DNA of 14,454 nucleotides from Pyrodictiaceae archaeon (GTDB lineage Archaea; Thermoproteota; Thermoprotei_A; Sulfolobales; Pyrodictiaceae), in NCBI GenBank assembly GCA_027046525.1, contig JALTYD010000114.1, forward strand, positions 1 through 14,454. Direction: 5' to 3'. A program made the position numbers and the translations under genes. The notes below the pieces were generated by a model, which ran no database searches, was not told the origin of the DNA, and saw only the letters and a list, made by a program, of their open reading frames with translations. Shown in pieces: positions 6,652 through 12,326 of the stretch (position 1 is the first letter of the stretch; each line of letters starts with the position of its first letter).

Positions 6652-6666
6652 GTATATTTTTATAAC
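6652..6666 (+). promoter_or_regulatory. TATA region for the adenosine-specific kinase gene
   Basis: GTATATTTTTATAAC contains two overlapping TATA-like cores. Initiation about 25 nt downstream would leave a leader of about 45 nt, ending in AGGTGG 7-12 nt before the ATG. Confidence 0.45.
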
Positions 6667-6733
6667 TGAGTAGTTTTTGACTATTCTTGGATATGATCAT
6701 CTTCTTAGTAACTATGTTGTCTAGGTGGTATAG

Positions 6734-7222
6734 ATGAGTGTACGTTTACATGTAGTCTCACTACCAGTACCAGAAGGAACGAATATAATCATTGGACATT
6801 CACATTTTATAAAAACAGTTGAAGATCTCTACGAGGCGCTTGTGACAAGCGTCCCTGATATTAAGTTTGGAATAGCTTTCTGCGAAGCTAGTCAGAAGAG
6901 ATTGATTAGACATGATGGTAATGACGAAGAGCTGGAGAAACTAGCTATCGAGGTAGCAGAGAAAGTAGGTGCTGGTCATTTCTTTGTAATCTATATCAAG
7001 AATGCATGGCCTATAAATATACTAAATACACTGAGAAATGTACAAGAAGTTGTAACAATCTATGCTGCAACAGCTAATCCACTACAAGTGATAGTTGCAG
7101 AGACAGACCAAGGTAGAGGTGTAATAGGAGTAGTTGATGGTTATACACCATTAGGAGTAGAAAGTAGCAAAGACATAGAAGAGAGGAAAGAGTTTCTGAG
7201 AAAAATAGGGTACAAAAGATAG
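6734..7222 (+). CDS. Adenosine-specific kinase (DUF355 family)
   Basis: The 162-aa sequence matches the archaeal DUF355 / Adenosine_kin family along its whole length. Hallmark stretches visible are [19 protein letters not shown] (18-36), [21 protein letters not shown] (about 44-64), [19 protein letters not shown] (79-97) and the highly conserved [24 protein letters not shown] (112-135). The C-terminus ends in the family-typical LRKIGYK. Family members from hyperthermophiles are annotated as adenosine-specific kinases on structural and binding grounds; the physiological role is not well established, and the fold is unlike ribokinase-type adenosine kinases. The ATG is supported by AGGTGG 7-12 nt upstream and by the TATA region. 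The stop codon forms the first base of the structured element that follows. Confidence 0.93.
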   Translation: MSVRLHVVSLPVPEGTNIIIGHSHFIKTVEDLYEALVTSVPDIKFGIAFCEASQKRLIRHDGNDEELEKLAIEVAEKVGAGHFFVIYIKNAWPINILNTLRNVQEVVTIYAATANPLQVIVAETDQGRGVIGVVDGYTPLGVESSKDIEERKEFLRKIGYKR

Positions 7223-7305
7223 GGAGCCTCAGTGCCCGGCTGATACAGCATAGTAGTAGTCTATAATCTCTAAGCTAGTATATCCTAGTAGCTTCACTGG
7301 CTCCC
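7222..7305 (+). other. Multibranched inverted-repeat element (possible structured RNA)
   Basis: GGGAGCC (7222-7228) pairs perfectly with GGCTCCC (7299-7305), and after a 2-nt bulge AGTG (7231-7234) pairs with CACT (7295-7298). Inside are three small hairpins: GCTG/CAGC around ATA (7239-7249), ATAG/CTAT with a 7-nt loop (7250-7264) and AAGCTA/TAGCTT (7272-7294), the last abutting the outer stem. The layout resembles a cloverleaf, but no T-loop GTTCRANTC or CCA-type tail exists, so it is not a tRNA. On the minus strand GTGAAGC and CTGA flank the terminal stem like weak C and D boxes, with too long a spacing. The orientation and function are undetermined. Options are a 3'-end processing structure of the upstream gene, a leader of the downstream gene, or an ncRNA. 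Confidence 0.4.
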
Positions 7306-7362
7306 GGTACTGTTTGGTATGTAGGTGGGTAATAGTTTTTCTTAGTAGCTTCATCTTAGATC

Positions 7363-7370
7363 TTTATACT
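7363..7370 (+). promoter_or_regulatory. TATA box that fixes the start of the 168-aa gene
   Basis: TTTATACT here predicts a transcript start near 7390, downstream of the first possible TTG (7314). This argues for the ATG at 7410, which has GATGGTG at 7397-7403. Confidence 0.4.
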
Positions 7371-7409
7371 AGGATAACACTAGGCATCAAGTATTCGATG
7401 GTGTACTCT

Positions 7410-7916
7410 ATGTCGAGGAAAGATAAACAGCTACTCCAAGTGAGATACTATAAGTATTTTGAGAAAGACTATGGGCCAGTGAGGATAGGGCTCTTAAAAA
7501 TAGATAGAGAAGATGAAGTAGTCGGTGATCCTCTAGAAGTTTTAGCGGAAATTAGTGAGAGATATAGAAATGATAAAGATATAGTAGTAGAGATACGAGT
7601 AGCTGAGGAGAAAGCTAGAAGTAGGAGGAGGAGTAGAGATGAGGTTGTTTATACATCTAAGTATCCGAGTATAGTAACTTACTCTAGAATTGATGGAAAG
7701 CTTTTATATCCTGAAATTGCCCGGCTTAGGGAGGTAATTGTTATTAGAAAGAGTAGTGATGATTCTTCATTTACAGCAAAGATAGATAGTCTAGAGAAGT
7801 ATAGTGTGAGAAGGAGCTACTACGTGTATATTGGTAACTTGCTATTTAGAGACGATAGTGTAGAAGGAGTTATACTTGTAACTAATAGAGGAGTCAGAAC
7901 TATACATAGGGGATGA
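7410..7916 (+). CDS. Charged protein of unknown function, 168 aa
   Basis: No family is recognised. The protein is very rich in Arg, Lys, Glu and Asp and looks mixed alpha/beta. Strands include KQLLQVRYYKY near the N-terminus, IVVEIRVAEE (about 57-66) and VREVIVIRK-like segments near 106-114, and the C-terminus alternates strands (SYYVYIGNLLF, VEGVILVTNRGVRTI). An Arg/Ser cluster (about 67-75, RSRRRSRDE) may be a nucleic-acid contact. The reading frame is open back to a TTG at 7314, which would add 32 residues including a hydrophobic stretch. I prefer ATG 7410 because it has a GGTG ribosome site and because a TATA box lies inside the extension. An ATG at 7398 is a third option. Its TGA stop lies within the C box of the sRNA candidate that follows. 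Confidence 0.65.
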   Translation: MSRKDKQLLQVRYYKYFEKDYGPVRIGLLKIDREDEVVGDPLEVLAEISERYRNDKDIVVEIRVAEEKARSRRRSRDEVVYTSKYPSIVTYSRIDGKLLYPEIARLREVIVIRKSSDDSSFTAKIDSLEKYSVRRSYYVYIGNLLFRDDSVEGVILVTNRGVRTIHRG

Positions 7917-7970
7917 AGATAGACTCCAGTAGTGAGAGAAGCTATGAGCAGGCTCCACCCCTACTGACCC
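7909..7970 (+). ncRNA. C/D-box sRNA candidate overlapping a stop codon
   Basis: The order and spacing of boxes fit an archaeal 2'-O-methylation guide. C box ATGAAGA (7913-7919, 6 of 7 to RTGATGA) is followed by 12 nt, D' box GTGA (7932-7935, 3 of 4), 8 nt, C' box ATGAGCA (7944-7950, 5 of 7), 13 nt and D box CTGA (7964-7967, perfect). GGG before C pairs with CCC after D, giving the terminal stem. Guide regions would be 7920-7931 and 7951-7963. Overlap of the C box with the preceding gene's TGA is known for archaeal sRNAs. The C' and D' boxes are degenerate and I could not assign rRNA or tRNA targets, so this remains a candidate. Confidence 0.42.
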
Positions 7971-7978
7971 GCTAGAAG

Positions 7979-8338
7979 CTATTCTTCTCTAGTTTGTTCT
8001 TTTCCATAGCTTGGTATGTTCCTCACACGCCATATGTAATACTCTAGTTCTTCTCTGACTAGATTATAGACTACGTCTATGTGTACTCTCTGTAGGTGGA
8101 GGTGGAAACCTCTTCTTGTAAAAGGTCCTCTTCCACAGACTTTACAGCGTATTATGCCATCATCGTCGTGTCTTAGTTTATCAGCTACTCGATCTGTTAT
8201 ACTACTTGCAGCATTTTTTATGCTAGGAGGGATTTGCGTTGTACTATACTTTAGTCCTGCTGCTTTTCTCATAGATAGTGTTGAGAGTGTTTCTACTAGT
8301 TTTGCAAAGTCTATCTTCCTCCAACGATCAGTACTCAT
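7979..8338 (-). CDS. C2H2 zinc-finger protein, 119 aa
   Basis: A classical C2H2-like finger sits in the C-terminal half: C65-x2-C68-x12-H81-x4-H86, in CKVCGRGPFTRRGFHLHLQRVH, with F73, F78 and L82 in the usual core positions. The N-terminal 60 residues are basic and partly helical with no known domain; a helix with charged and aromatic residues follows the finger (89-104). Single fingers of this type are found in many crenarchaeal proteins, chromosomal and viral, and usually bind DNA, RNA or a protein partner; the target here is unknown. The ATG overlaps the TGA of the upstream gene by 4 nt (ATGA) and has GAGGTAGGGA upstream, so translation is coupled to the 165-aa gene. The two proteins probably work together. 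Confidence 0.82.
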   Translation of the reverse strand: MSTDRWRKIDFAKLVETLSTLSMRKAAGLKYSTTQIPPSIKNAASSITDRVADKLRHDDDGIIRCKVCGRGPFTRRGFHLHLQRVHIDVVYNLVREELEYYIWRVRNIPSYGKEQTREE

Positions 8339-8832
8339 TGTTCCCTACCTCTAACAGCAGGTGGTACAGCCAGTAGTAGTAGCCCTAGTAGCTTCAGACT
8401 ATCAACCGCATTTCTACTAGCTAGTTCTTCGATCAGTCTTGTTATTTCCTCGTCTCCGCCTAGACTATAAGCTATTTCTAGGAGGAGTTCTTTGAGTACA
8501 TCTAGGTCATCATATTCTGGTGTTGATAGATACTCAAGTACTTGCGCAAAGTATTCTTCTCCCCATACATTAACGAGATATGGGCCTGGTAGTTTTTTCT
8601 GTGCTGCAACTACTGCTGCATTCTCGAAATACTCGTAGTTTGTCTTCTTTATAATCATGGATACTAAGTCGTAGTAGTGTTCTAGACACTCATGGCACTC
8701 GAAGCCAATAGCACTTAGAAATGAATAGATAGAAGCTATTCTAGAAGTATCGCTGTATATCTTTGTATAGTTATCTAGCTCTAGTGTATAGGATTGTATG
8801 TGTTGTGGATTTCTCCCTTCTGTTGTAGACAA
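8335..8832 (-). CDS. Helical protein with CxxC, 165 aa, unknown function
   Basis: No family is recognised. The protein is predicted helical throughout, with Tyr, Glu and Leu common. A CHEC motif (C46-x2-C49, in FECHECLEHYYD) is the only Cys pair and could bind metal together with H47 or H52, or be redox active. Residues 110-142 form an acidic helical pair. The C-terminus contains a short hydrophobic run (147-160, LKLLGLLLLAVPPAV), too short for a confident membrane segment. TTG is the start, chosen for the strong GGGGAG 5-10 nt upstream. It is the first gene of a two-gene unit with the C2H2 finger gene, overlapping it by 4 nt. The coupling suggests equimolar partners, but I have no functional clue beyond that. 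Confidence 0.72.
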   Translation of the reverse strand: MSTTEGRNPQHIQSYTLELDNYTKIYSDTSRIASIYSFLSAIGFECHECLEHYYDLVSMIIKKTNYEYFENAAVVAAQKKLPGPYLVNVWGEEYFAQVLEYLSTPEYDDLDVLKELLLEIAYSLGGDEEITRLIEELASRNAVDSLKLLGLLLLAVPPAVRGREQ

Positions 8833-8862
8833 TGTTCTCCCCTATTGGTTCGATAAATATTA

Positions 8863-8872
8863 CCTTATAACT
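8863..8872 (+). promoter_or_regulatory. TATA-like box ahead of the ncRNA candidate
   Basis: CCTTATAACT lies 15-24 nt before the G-rich start at 8887. There is no coding start at the right distance, so any transcript from here would begin with the structured G/C-rich block. Confidence 0.35.
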
Positions 8873-8886
8873 AGAATTATGACTTC

Positions 8887-8975
8887 GGGCGGGGTAAGAC
8901 GGGGCCAAAGTATCCTCGTGTATGTTCAGCTGGACTAGGATAGATCATCCCTTAGTAGGTCTTACCGGGTTTTAT
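8887..8975 (+). ncRNA. Possible structured ncRNA between divergent genes
   Basis: This block is clearly richer in G and C than its surroundings. GGTAAGAC (8893-8900) pairs perfectly with GTCTTACC (8959-8966). Inside, TATCCT (8911-8916) pairs with AGGATA (8937-8942), enclosing GTTC-AGCT-GGAC (8924-8935). GGGG at 8901 may also pair with TCCC at 8948. A TATA-like box precedes it at the right spacing and GGGTTTTATT follows the closing stem, so both a promoter and a weak T-rich terminator are in place. It matches no RNA I recognise: no C/D or H/ACA layout on this strand and no SRP or tRNA signature. The alternative is a long structured leader of the NMD3-like gene, but that gene has its own TATA box at 9023-9030. 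Confidence 0.35.
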
Positions 8976-9022
8976 TCATCACTATCTAGGTACTTACTTC
9001 CTTTTAGTTAATAAGGGGCTGA

Positions 9023-9030
9023 GAATATAA
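9023..9030 (+). promoter_or_regulatory. TATA box for the NMD3-like gene
   Basis: GAATATAA is centred about 26 nt before ATG 9053, which predicts a leaderless or nearly leaderless transcript. This favours ATG 9053 over the in-frame GTG at 9044. Confidence 0.5.
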
Positions 9031-9052
9031 TAGAAGTTTCTTAGTGGGGATA

Positions 9053-9829
9053 ATGGGTATTTGGGAGAAAGAAACCTATCTTAGGTCTTCATTCTGTATA
9101 AAGTGTGGAGTTTCTCTCCTCGAGAATCTGAAGAGAGGGAATCTATGTATTGATTGGTATCTGGATTTTAAGAAGCCATTATGTGTAGAAGAGAGAGTAG
9201 AGTTTGACTACTGTAAGATATGTGGAGCTTATAGAATAGGCTATAGATGGTATGATGGTGGAGAGCTCCTAGATGCAATAATGGAGTTTATTGATAGATA
9301 TTATTCTGAAAATGGGCCTGGCGTAGAGATATGTGATGAAGCTATTAGTAGTTATAATCTCGAGAACAAGATACTAGTTACAGAAGCATCATGGCGTACA
9401 ATAGTAGAACTAGTATACAGTTTCACTCTCTCCGATAGCGAGATGAGATTGACACTACCTTATCGTGTAATAATTAGAGCTAGACCTACGTTGTGTCCAA
9501 CTTGTAAGAATATCCGTGGAGGTGATTATAACGTCCTAGTCCAACTGAGGGGAGAGTCTCCAGAGACTCTGGCAAAGCTACTTACAAAGCTATTTGAGAA
9601 GAATAAGCAGATTAGCAATTCCATAGTAGATATTGTTGAACTACCTAATGGTGTAGATATATATCTACTAGATAGAGGTAGTGCTTCTAAAATAGTATCG
9701 CTACTCAAGAGACGCTATAGACTCTCTATTAAGAAGACGGGGGAAGACATAACTGTTACATCTACAGGTCATAGTAGAAGAAGACTCATTATATCAGTTA
9801 GGTTGAAGAGGAGGAGTATACTTGGATGA
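9053..9829 (+). CDS. NMD3-like ribosome-assembly/export protein, 258 aa
   Basis: The layout is that of archaeal NMD3 homologues, relatives of the eukaryotic 60S export adaptor that binds the large subunit. The N-terminal zinc region has C15-x2-C18 (FCIKCG), then C32-I-D-W35 where the family has a second CxxC, then C54-x2-C57 (YCKICGAY). A fourth pair, C148-x2-C151, lies in RPTLCPTCKNIRGGDYNVLVQLRGE (144-168), the best family signature. The C-terminal part includes VDIYLLDRGSASKIVSLLKRRY (201-222), typical of the following domain, and a basic tail. The missing Cys at W35 means one zinc site lacks a ligand unless C44 takes its place. The ATG is set by the TATA spacing. It overlaps the next gene by 8 nt, so the two are co-translated. 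Its role in archaea, presumably on the 50S subunit, is inferred from the family. Confidence 0.82.
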   Translation: MGIWEKETYLRSSFCIKCGVSLLENLKRGNLCIDWYLDFKKPLCVEERVEFDYCKICGAYRIGYRWYDGGELLDAIMEFIDRYYSENGPGVEICDEAISSYNLENKILVTEASWRTIVELVYSFTLSDSEMRLTLPYRVIIRARPTLCPTCKNIRGGDYNVLVQLRGESPETLAKLLTKLFEKNKQISNSIVDIVELPNGVDIYLLDRGSASKIVSLLKRRYRLSIKKTGEDITVTSTGHSRRRLIISVRLKRRSILG

Positions 9830-10163
9830 AAAAATAGAACTAGAAGGTATAGATATATCTGAGTACATACCAGAAGATGTTGTAGAAGAAGTTTTGAGAG
9901 AATCTAGGAGGAAGAAGGAGAAGAAAGAGAAGAAACCTTATCCTTCTTCTAGGGAATTAGCCGAGGTAATCGTAGTAGGCGCTAAGACTTATCAGGGTTC
10001 TCCAAATGAATTTCCTGAGTATATTATTGAGCTCCTCGAAGAAAGAGGCTACTACGCTGGACATGTAACTATTAAGCGTATATGGCGTATGTATGAGAAA
10101 CTAGTAGAACGAGGAGTTATCATAGACTATCTGGGGGTTGTTACGAAGAAGGAGGAGAGATAA
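9822..10163 (+). CDS. Small basic/acidic protein co-translated with NMD3-like, 113 aa
   Basis: No named family is recognised. The N-terminal 27 residues are acidic (IELEGIDISEYIPEDVVEEVL), followed by a strongly basic linker (28-38, SRRKKEKKEKK), then a folded part (43-110) that reads as a helical or winged-helix-like domain: SSRELAEVIVVGAKTYQGS, FPEYIIELLEERGYYAGHVTIKRIWRMYEKLVERGVI, then the strand IIDYLGVV. The pattern helix, turn, helix with an exposed Lys-Arg helix would suit nucleic-acid binding. TTG 9822 is the start: AGGAGGAG at 9808-9815 is the strongest ribosome site in the window, 6 nt away. It overlaps the end of the NMD3-like gene by 8 nt. A ribosome-related role is suggested by the neighbour only. 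Confidence 0.78.
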   Translation: MDEKIELEGIDISEYIPEDVVEEVLRESRRKKEKKEKKPYPSSRELAEVIVVGAKTYQGSPNEFPEYIIELLEERGYYAGHVTIKRIWRMYEKLVERGVIIDYLGVVTKKEER

Positions 10164-10171
10164 TAATCTGC

Positions 10172-10181
10172 CTGTTTTTAT
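10172..10181 (+). terminator. T-run after the NMD3 pair, possible terminator
   Basis: CTGTTTTTAT begins 8 nt after the TAA/TAG end of the 113-aa gene. A T-rich tract is the usual signal for archaeal termination. The same bases run into TATATAG, which could instead be a TATA box for the phosphoribosyltransferase gene. Confidence 0.35.
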
Positions 10182-10206
10182 ATAGAGAAGCTTTATTCTT
10201 CTAGAG

Positions 10207-10233
10207 AGATAGACTTTAGGTTTATTTCTATCT
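10207..10233 (+). repeat. Hairpin in the leader of the phosphoribosyltransferase gene
   Basis: AGATAGA and TCTATCT form a 7-bp stem with a 13-nt loop in the 132-nt stretch before the gene. If transcription starts from TATATAG near 10180, this hairpin would lie at the 5' end of a roughly 90-nt leader. No known riboswitch is recognised. Confidence 0.3.
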
Positions 10234-10295
10234 AAATCTTCTACTTGGTAGCTGAAAAATAGAGAAGAGGTAGTGGTTTAAGTGGTGTTCATTAT

Positions 10296-11024
10296 ATGCA
10301 TAGAGCTTTGTGCGAGAAAATAGACCGTGTTAATAAAAAGATACTATACTGTAGGGACTTAGTAGATAAAGTAGCTGTTTTTGAAGATAGAGCAGATGCT
10401 GGTATATTCTTATCTTCTATGATAAAAGAGATACTGAGAGACGAGTATAGAGACTTAGTTGTAGTTGGACTTGTAGCTGGAGGTGTACCTGTAGCAGTTG
10501 CTCTATCGAAGGAGATAAAAGCTAGACTAGATGTAGTAGTTGTTAAGAAGATTCTATATCCTTGGACAACAGAAGCTGGTTTCGGAGCTGTTGCACCCGA
10601 TGGTAAGTTTGAATACGATGAGAATATAGCTCATGTTTTTCTAGGCTATGATAGATCTACTATAGAGGAGTTAGCTAACAAGGTATACATGTTTGTGAAG
10701 AATCGTACTCTTAGAGTTAGGGGGAGCTTAGACTATAGTAATATTAGAGGAGAGAAAATCTTAGTTGTTGATGATGGTATAGCTACAGGCTATACAATGA
10801 TTGTATGTGTTAATTTTCTTAGACGTATTGGAGCAGAGAAAGTCTATGTTGCAGTACCGACTGGTAGCCTAGATGGTGTGGTTAGAGTATCTAAGTACTC
10901 AGATCTTGTCATTGTAGCCAATCTACGGAGAGGAGACTTTTTCGCAGTAGCAGATGCTTATATAGAATGGCATGATGTAAGCGATGAGGAGCTGGCTGAG
11001 CTACTTAGTGTATCAAGTAAATAG
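10296..11024 (+). CDS. Phosphoribosyltransferase, COG1926-like, 242 aa
   Basis: This is a type I phosphoribosyltransferase. The PRPP-binding motif is VVDDGIATGYTM (157-168). Ahead of it are features of the predicted PRTase group COG1926: FEDRADAG (29-36), GLVAGGVPVAVALS (58-71), VVVKKI (81-86) and TEAGFGAVAPDG (92-103). After the PRPP loop comes AVPTGS, then an exposed FFAVADAYIEWHDVSDEELAELL C-terminus, also as in that group. The base or other acceptor used by this group is not known, so I give no substrate. An N-terminal extension of about 25 residues precedes the DRADAG motif. The ATG has GTGGTG 9-14 nt upstream. It is followed after 41 nt by the aminotransferase gene; that gene has its own weak TATA-like element, so co-transcription is possible but not proved. 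Confidence 0.85.
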   Translation: MHRALCEKIDRVNKKILYCRDLVDKVAVFEDRADAGIFLSSMIKEILRDEYRDLVVVGLVAGGVPVAVALSKEIKARLDVVVVKKILYPWTTEAGFGAVAPDGKFEYDENIAHVFLGYDRSTIEELANKVYMFVKNRTLRVRGSLDYSNIRGEKILVVDDGIATGYTMIVCVNFLRRIGAEKVYVAVPTGSLDGVVRVSKYSDLVIVANLRRGDFFAVADAYIEWHDVSDEELAELLSVSSK

Positions 11025-11065
11025 CTTTAATACATAGTAGTATTGTAATATCGTGGCTGTATAGC

Positions 11066-12268
11066 TTGATACCACCAACTAGTAGGAGGATAGTTCCTCT
11101 CCGCGAGAGCCCGACTAGAAGGATAGATAGGATAAAAGAGAAACTACAGAGAGAAGGGAGAGATATAATACTTCTATCAACAGGCCAGCCAAGTATACCA
11201 CCGCCTCGATGGGTTAGAGAGCTTGTTAGAGAAGCCTTGGTAGAAGATAGCATGAGATTCTATAGATATAGTCCGAGTAGAGGTATTTATGATCTGAGAA
11301 GAGCACTAGCTGAAGATATAGCATTATTTGGTGGTCCAGAACTAGATGAGGATCAAATAGTTATTACTAGTGGTGGACAAGCTGCAATGTTTTCAACTCT
11401 TGCTTCAATAATTGATGAAGATTCTGAAGTACTTGTTTTTGATCCTATGTATTTTGGGTATTGGCCTCTCTTAGAATACTTTGGCGCTAAACTAAAGATA
11501 GTTAATCTCTCTATAGATGATGGTTATCAGCCTAATCTAGATAAAGTACTAGAAGTAGTAGCTAGAGGGAAGACAAGAGCTATAATCATAGTTACTCCTG
11601 ATAATCCTACTGGTAGAGTCCTCGATAGAGGTATAGCTAGGGGGTTAGCAGAAGTAGCTAATGATATAGATGCTTGGATAGTAGTAGATGAAGCTTATAG
11701 AACACTTATATATGAGGGGGAGCACAGCTGGTTCTACGAGTATGCACCAGAAAACTCGATTGTTATCGGGACTTTTAGTAAAGATCCAGGGATACCTGGT
11801 TGGAGACTTGGGTACGTCTATGGACCTAGAGGTGTTATTGATAAGATCTCTATAGTTTCAGAAGAAATAACTTATTGTCCACCTATAGCTGCACAATATC
11901 TTGTGTATTGGTATCTCGCTAGACGTAAAGATAGACTAGAACATTTGGAGAAAACTAAACAAGTGTATAGAGAGAAGAGAGACTTAGCAATGAAGTTTAT
12001 TGATAAGTATCTCCCGAGAGCTAGATATGTTAAGCCTAGAGGCTCTATGTTTATCCTCGTAGATTTATCAGACTATCTACGAGAGAAAGGTGTTGAATCA
12101 GATGTTTTTGCAGAGAAGTTGCTAGAGAAGAAAGGAGTAGCTACAGTACCTGGTAAGTATTTTGGGAGAACAGTACCATTTAGTCTTAGGATAAGCTTTG
12201 TAGCAGAGAGTGTAGAGAGGATGGAGAAAGGTATAAGGCATATTGGAGAATTCTTAGAAGAACTGTAG
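11066..12268 (+). CDS. PLP-dependent class I aminotransferase, 400 aa
   Basis: Fold type I aminotransferase of the aspartate aminotransferase group, acting in the cytosol on an amino acid and a 2-oxo acid. The PLP lysine is K239 in GTFSKDPGIPGWRLGY, with R247 for the phosphate. Other landmarks are TSGGQAAM (101-108), DNPTG (179-183) with the PLP-contacting Asn180, the pyridine-binding D208 in VVDEAYRTLIY, and R375 in SLRISFVAES, which binds the substrate carboxylate. The length is standard. The substrate cannot be fixed from motifs; aromatic, aspartate or branched-chain substrates all remain open. The SKDPGIPGWRLGY stretch has Asp-Pro after the lysine, where many relatives have another small or hydroxyl residue. 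TTG is used as start, with a weak GTGG 10-13 nt upstream and TTTAATAC at 11026-11033 as a possible TATA box. Confidence 0.93.
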   Translation: MIPPTSRRIVPLRESPTRRIDRIKEKLQREGRDIILLSTGQPSIPPPRWVRELVREALVEDSMRFYRYSPSRGIYDLRRALAEDIALFGGPELDEDQIVITSGGQAAMFSTLASIIDEDSEVLVFDPMYFGYWPLLEYFGAKLKIVNLSIDDGYQPNLDKVLEVVARGKTRAIIIVTPDNPTGRVLDRGIARGLAEVANDIDAWIVVDEAYRTLIYEGEHSWFYEYAPENSIVIGTFSKDPGIPGWRLGYVYGPRGVIDKISIVSEEITYCPPIAAQYLVYWYLARRKDRLEHLEKTKQVYREKRDLAMKFIDKYLPRARYVKPRGSMFILVDLSDYLREKGVESDVFAEKLLEKKGVATVPGKYFGRTVPFSLRISFVAESVERMEKGIRHIGEFLEEL

Positions 12269-12315
12269 TGATATACTACTGAGACTATACGATTAGTTTT
12301 TCTCTCCTAGTAATG

Positions 12316-12325
12316 CTTTATATAC
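12316..12325 (+). promoter_or_regulatory. TATA box very close to the start of the 413-aa gene
   Basis: GCTTTATATA lies directly before GTG 12327. A transcript from it would begin near 12345, inside the proposed coding region. Either the true start is further in, or another promoter is used and this is a chance A/T run. Confidence 0.35.
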
Positions 12326-12326
12326 A

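Noticed and set aside
7222..7305. tRNA gene
   Set aside because: A 7-bp acceptor-like stem and 7-nt loop hairpin are present, but there is no T-arm GTTCRANTC, the D-arm bases do not fit, and no intron arrangement restores them.
7314..7409. 32-codon N-terminal extension from TTG 7314 with a hydrophobic stretch
   Set aside because: A TATA box lies inside it and a ribosome site precedes ATG 7410; the hydrophobic run is more likely untranslated sequence.
8079..8354. Plus-strand open frame of 91 codons
   Set aside because: Antisense shadow of the C2H2 zinc-finger gene.
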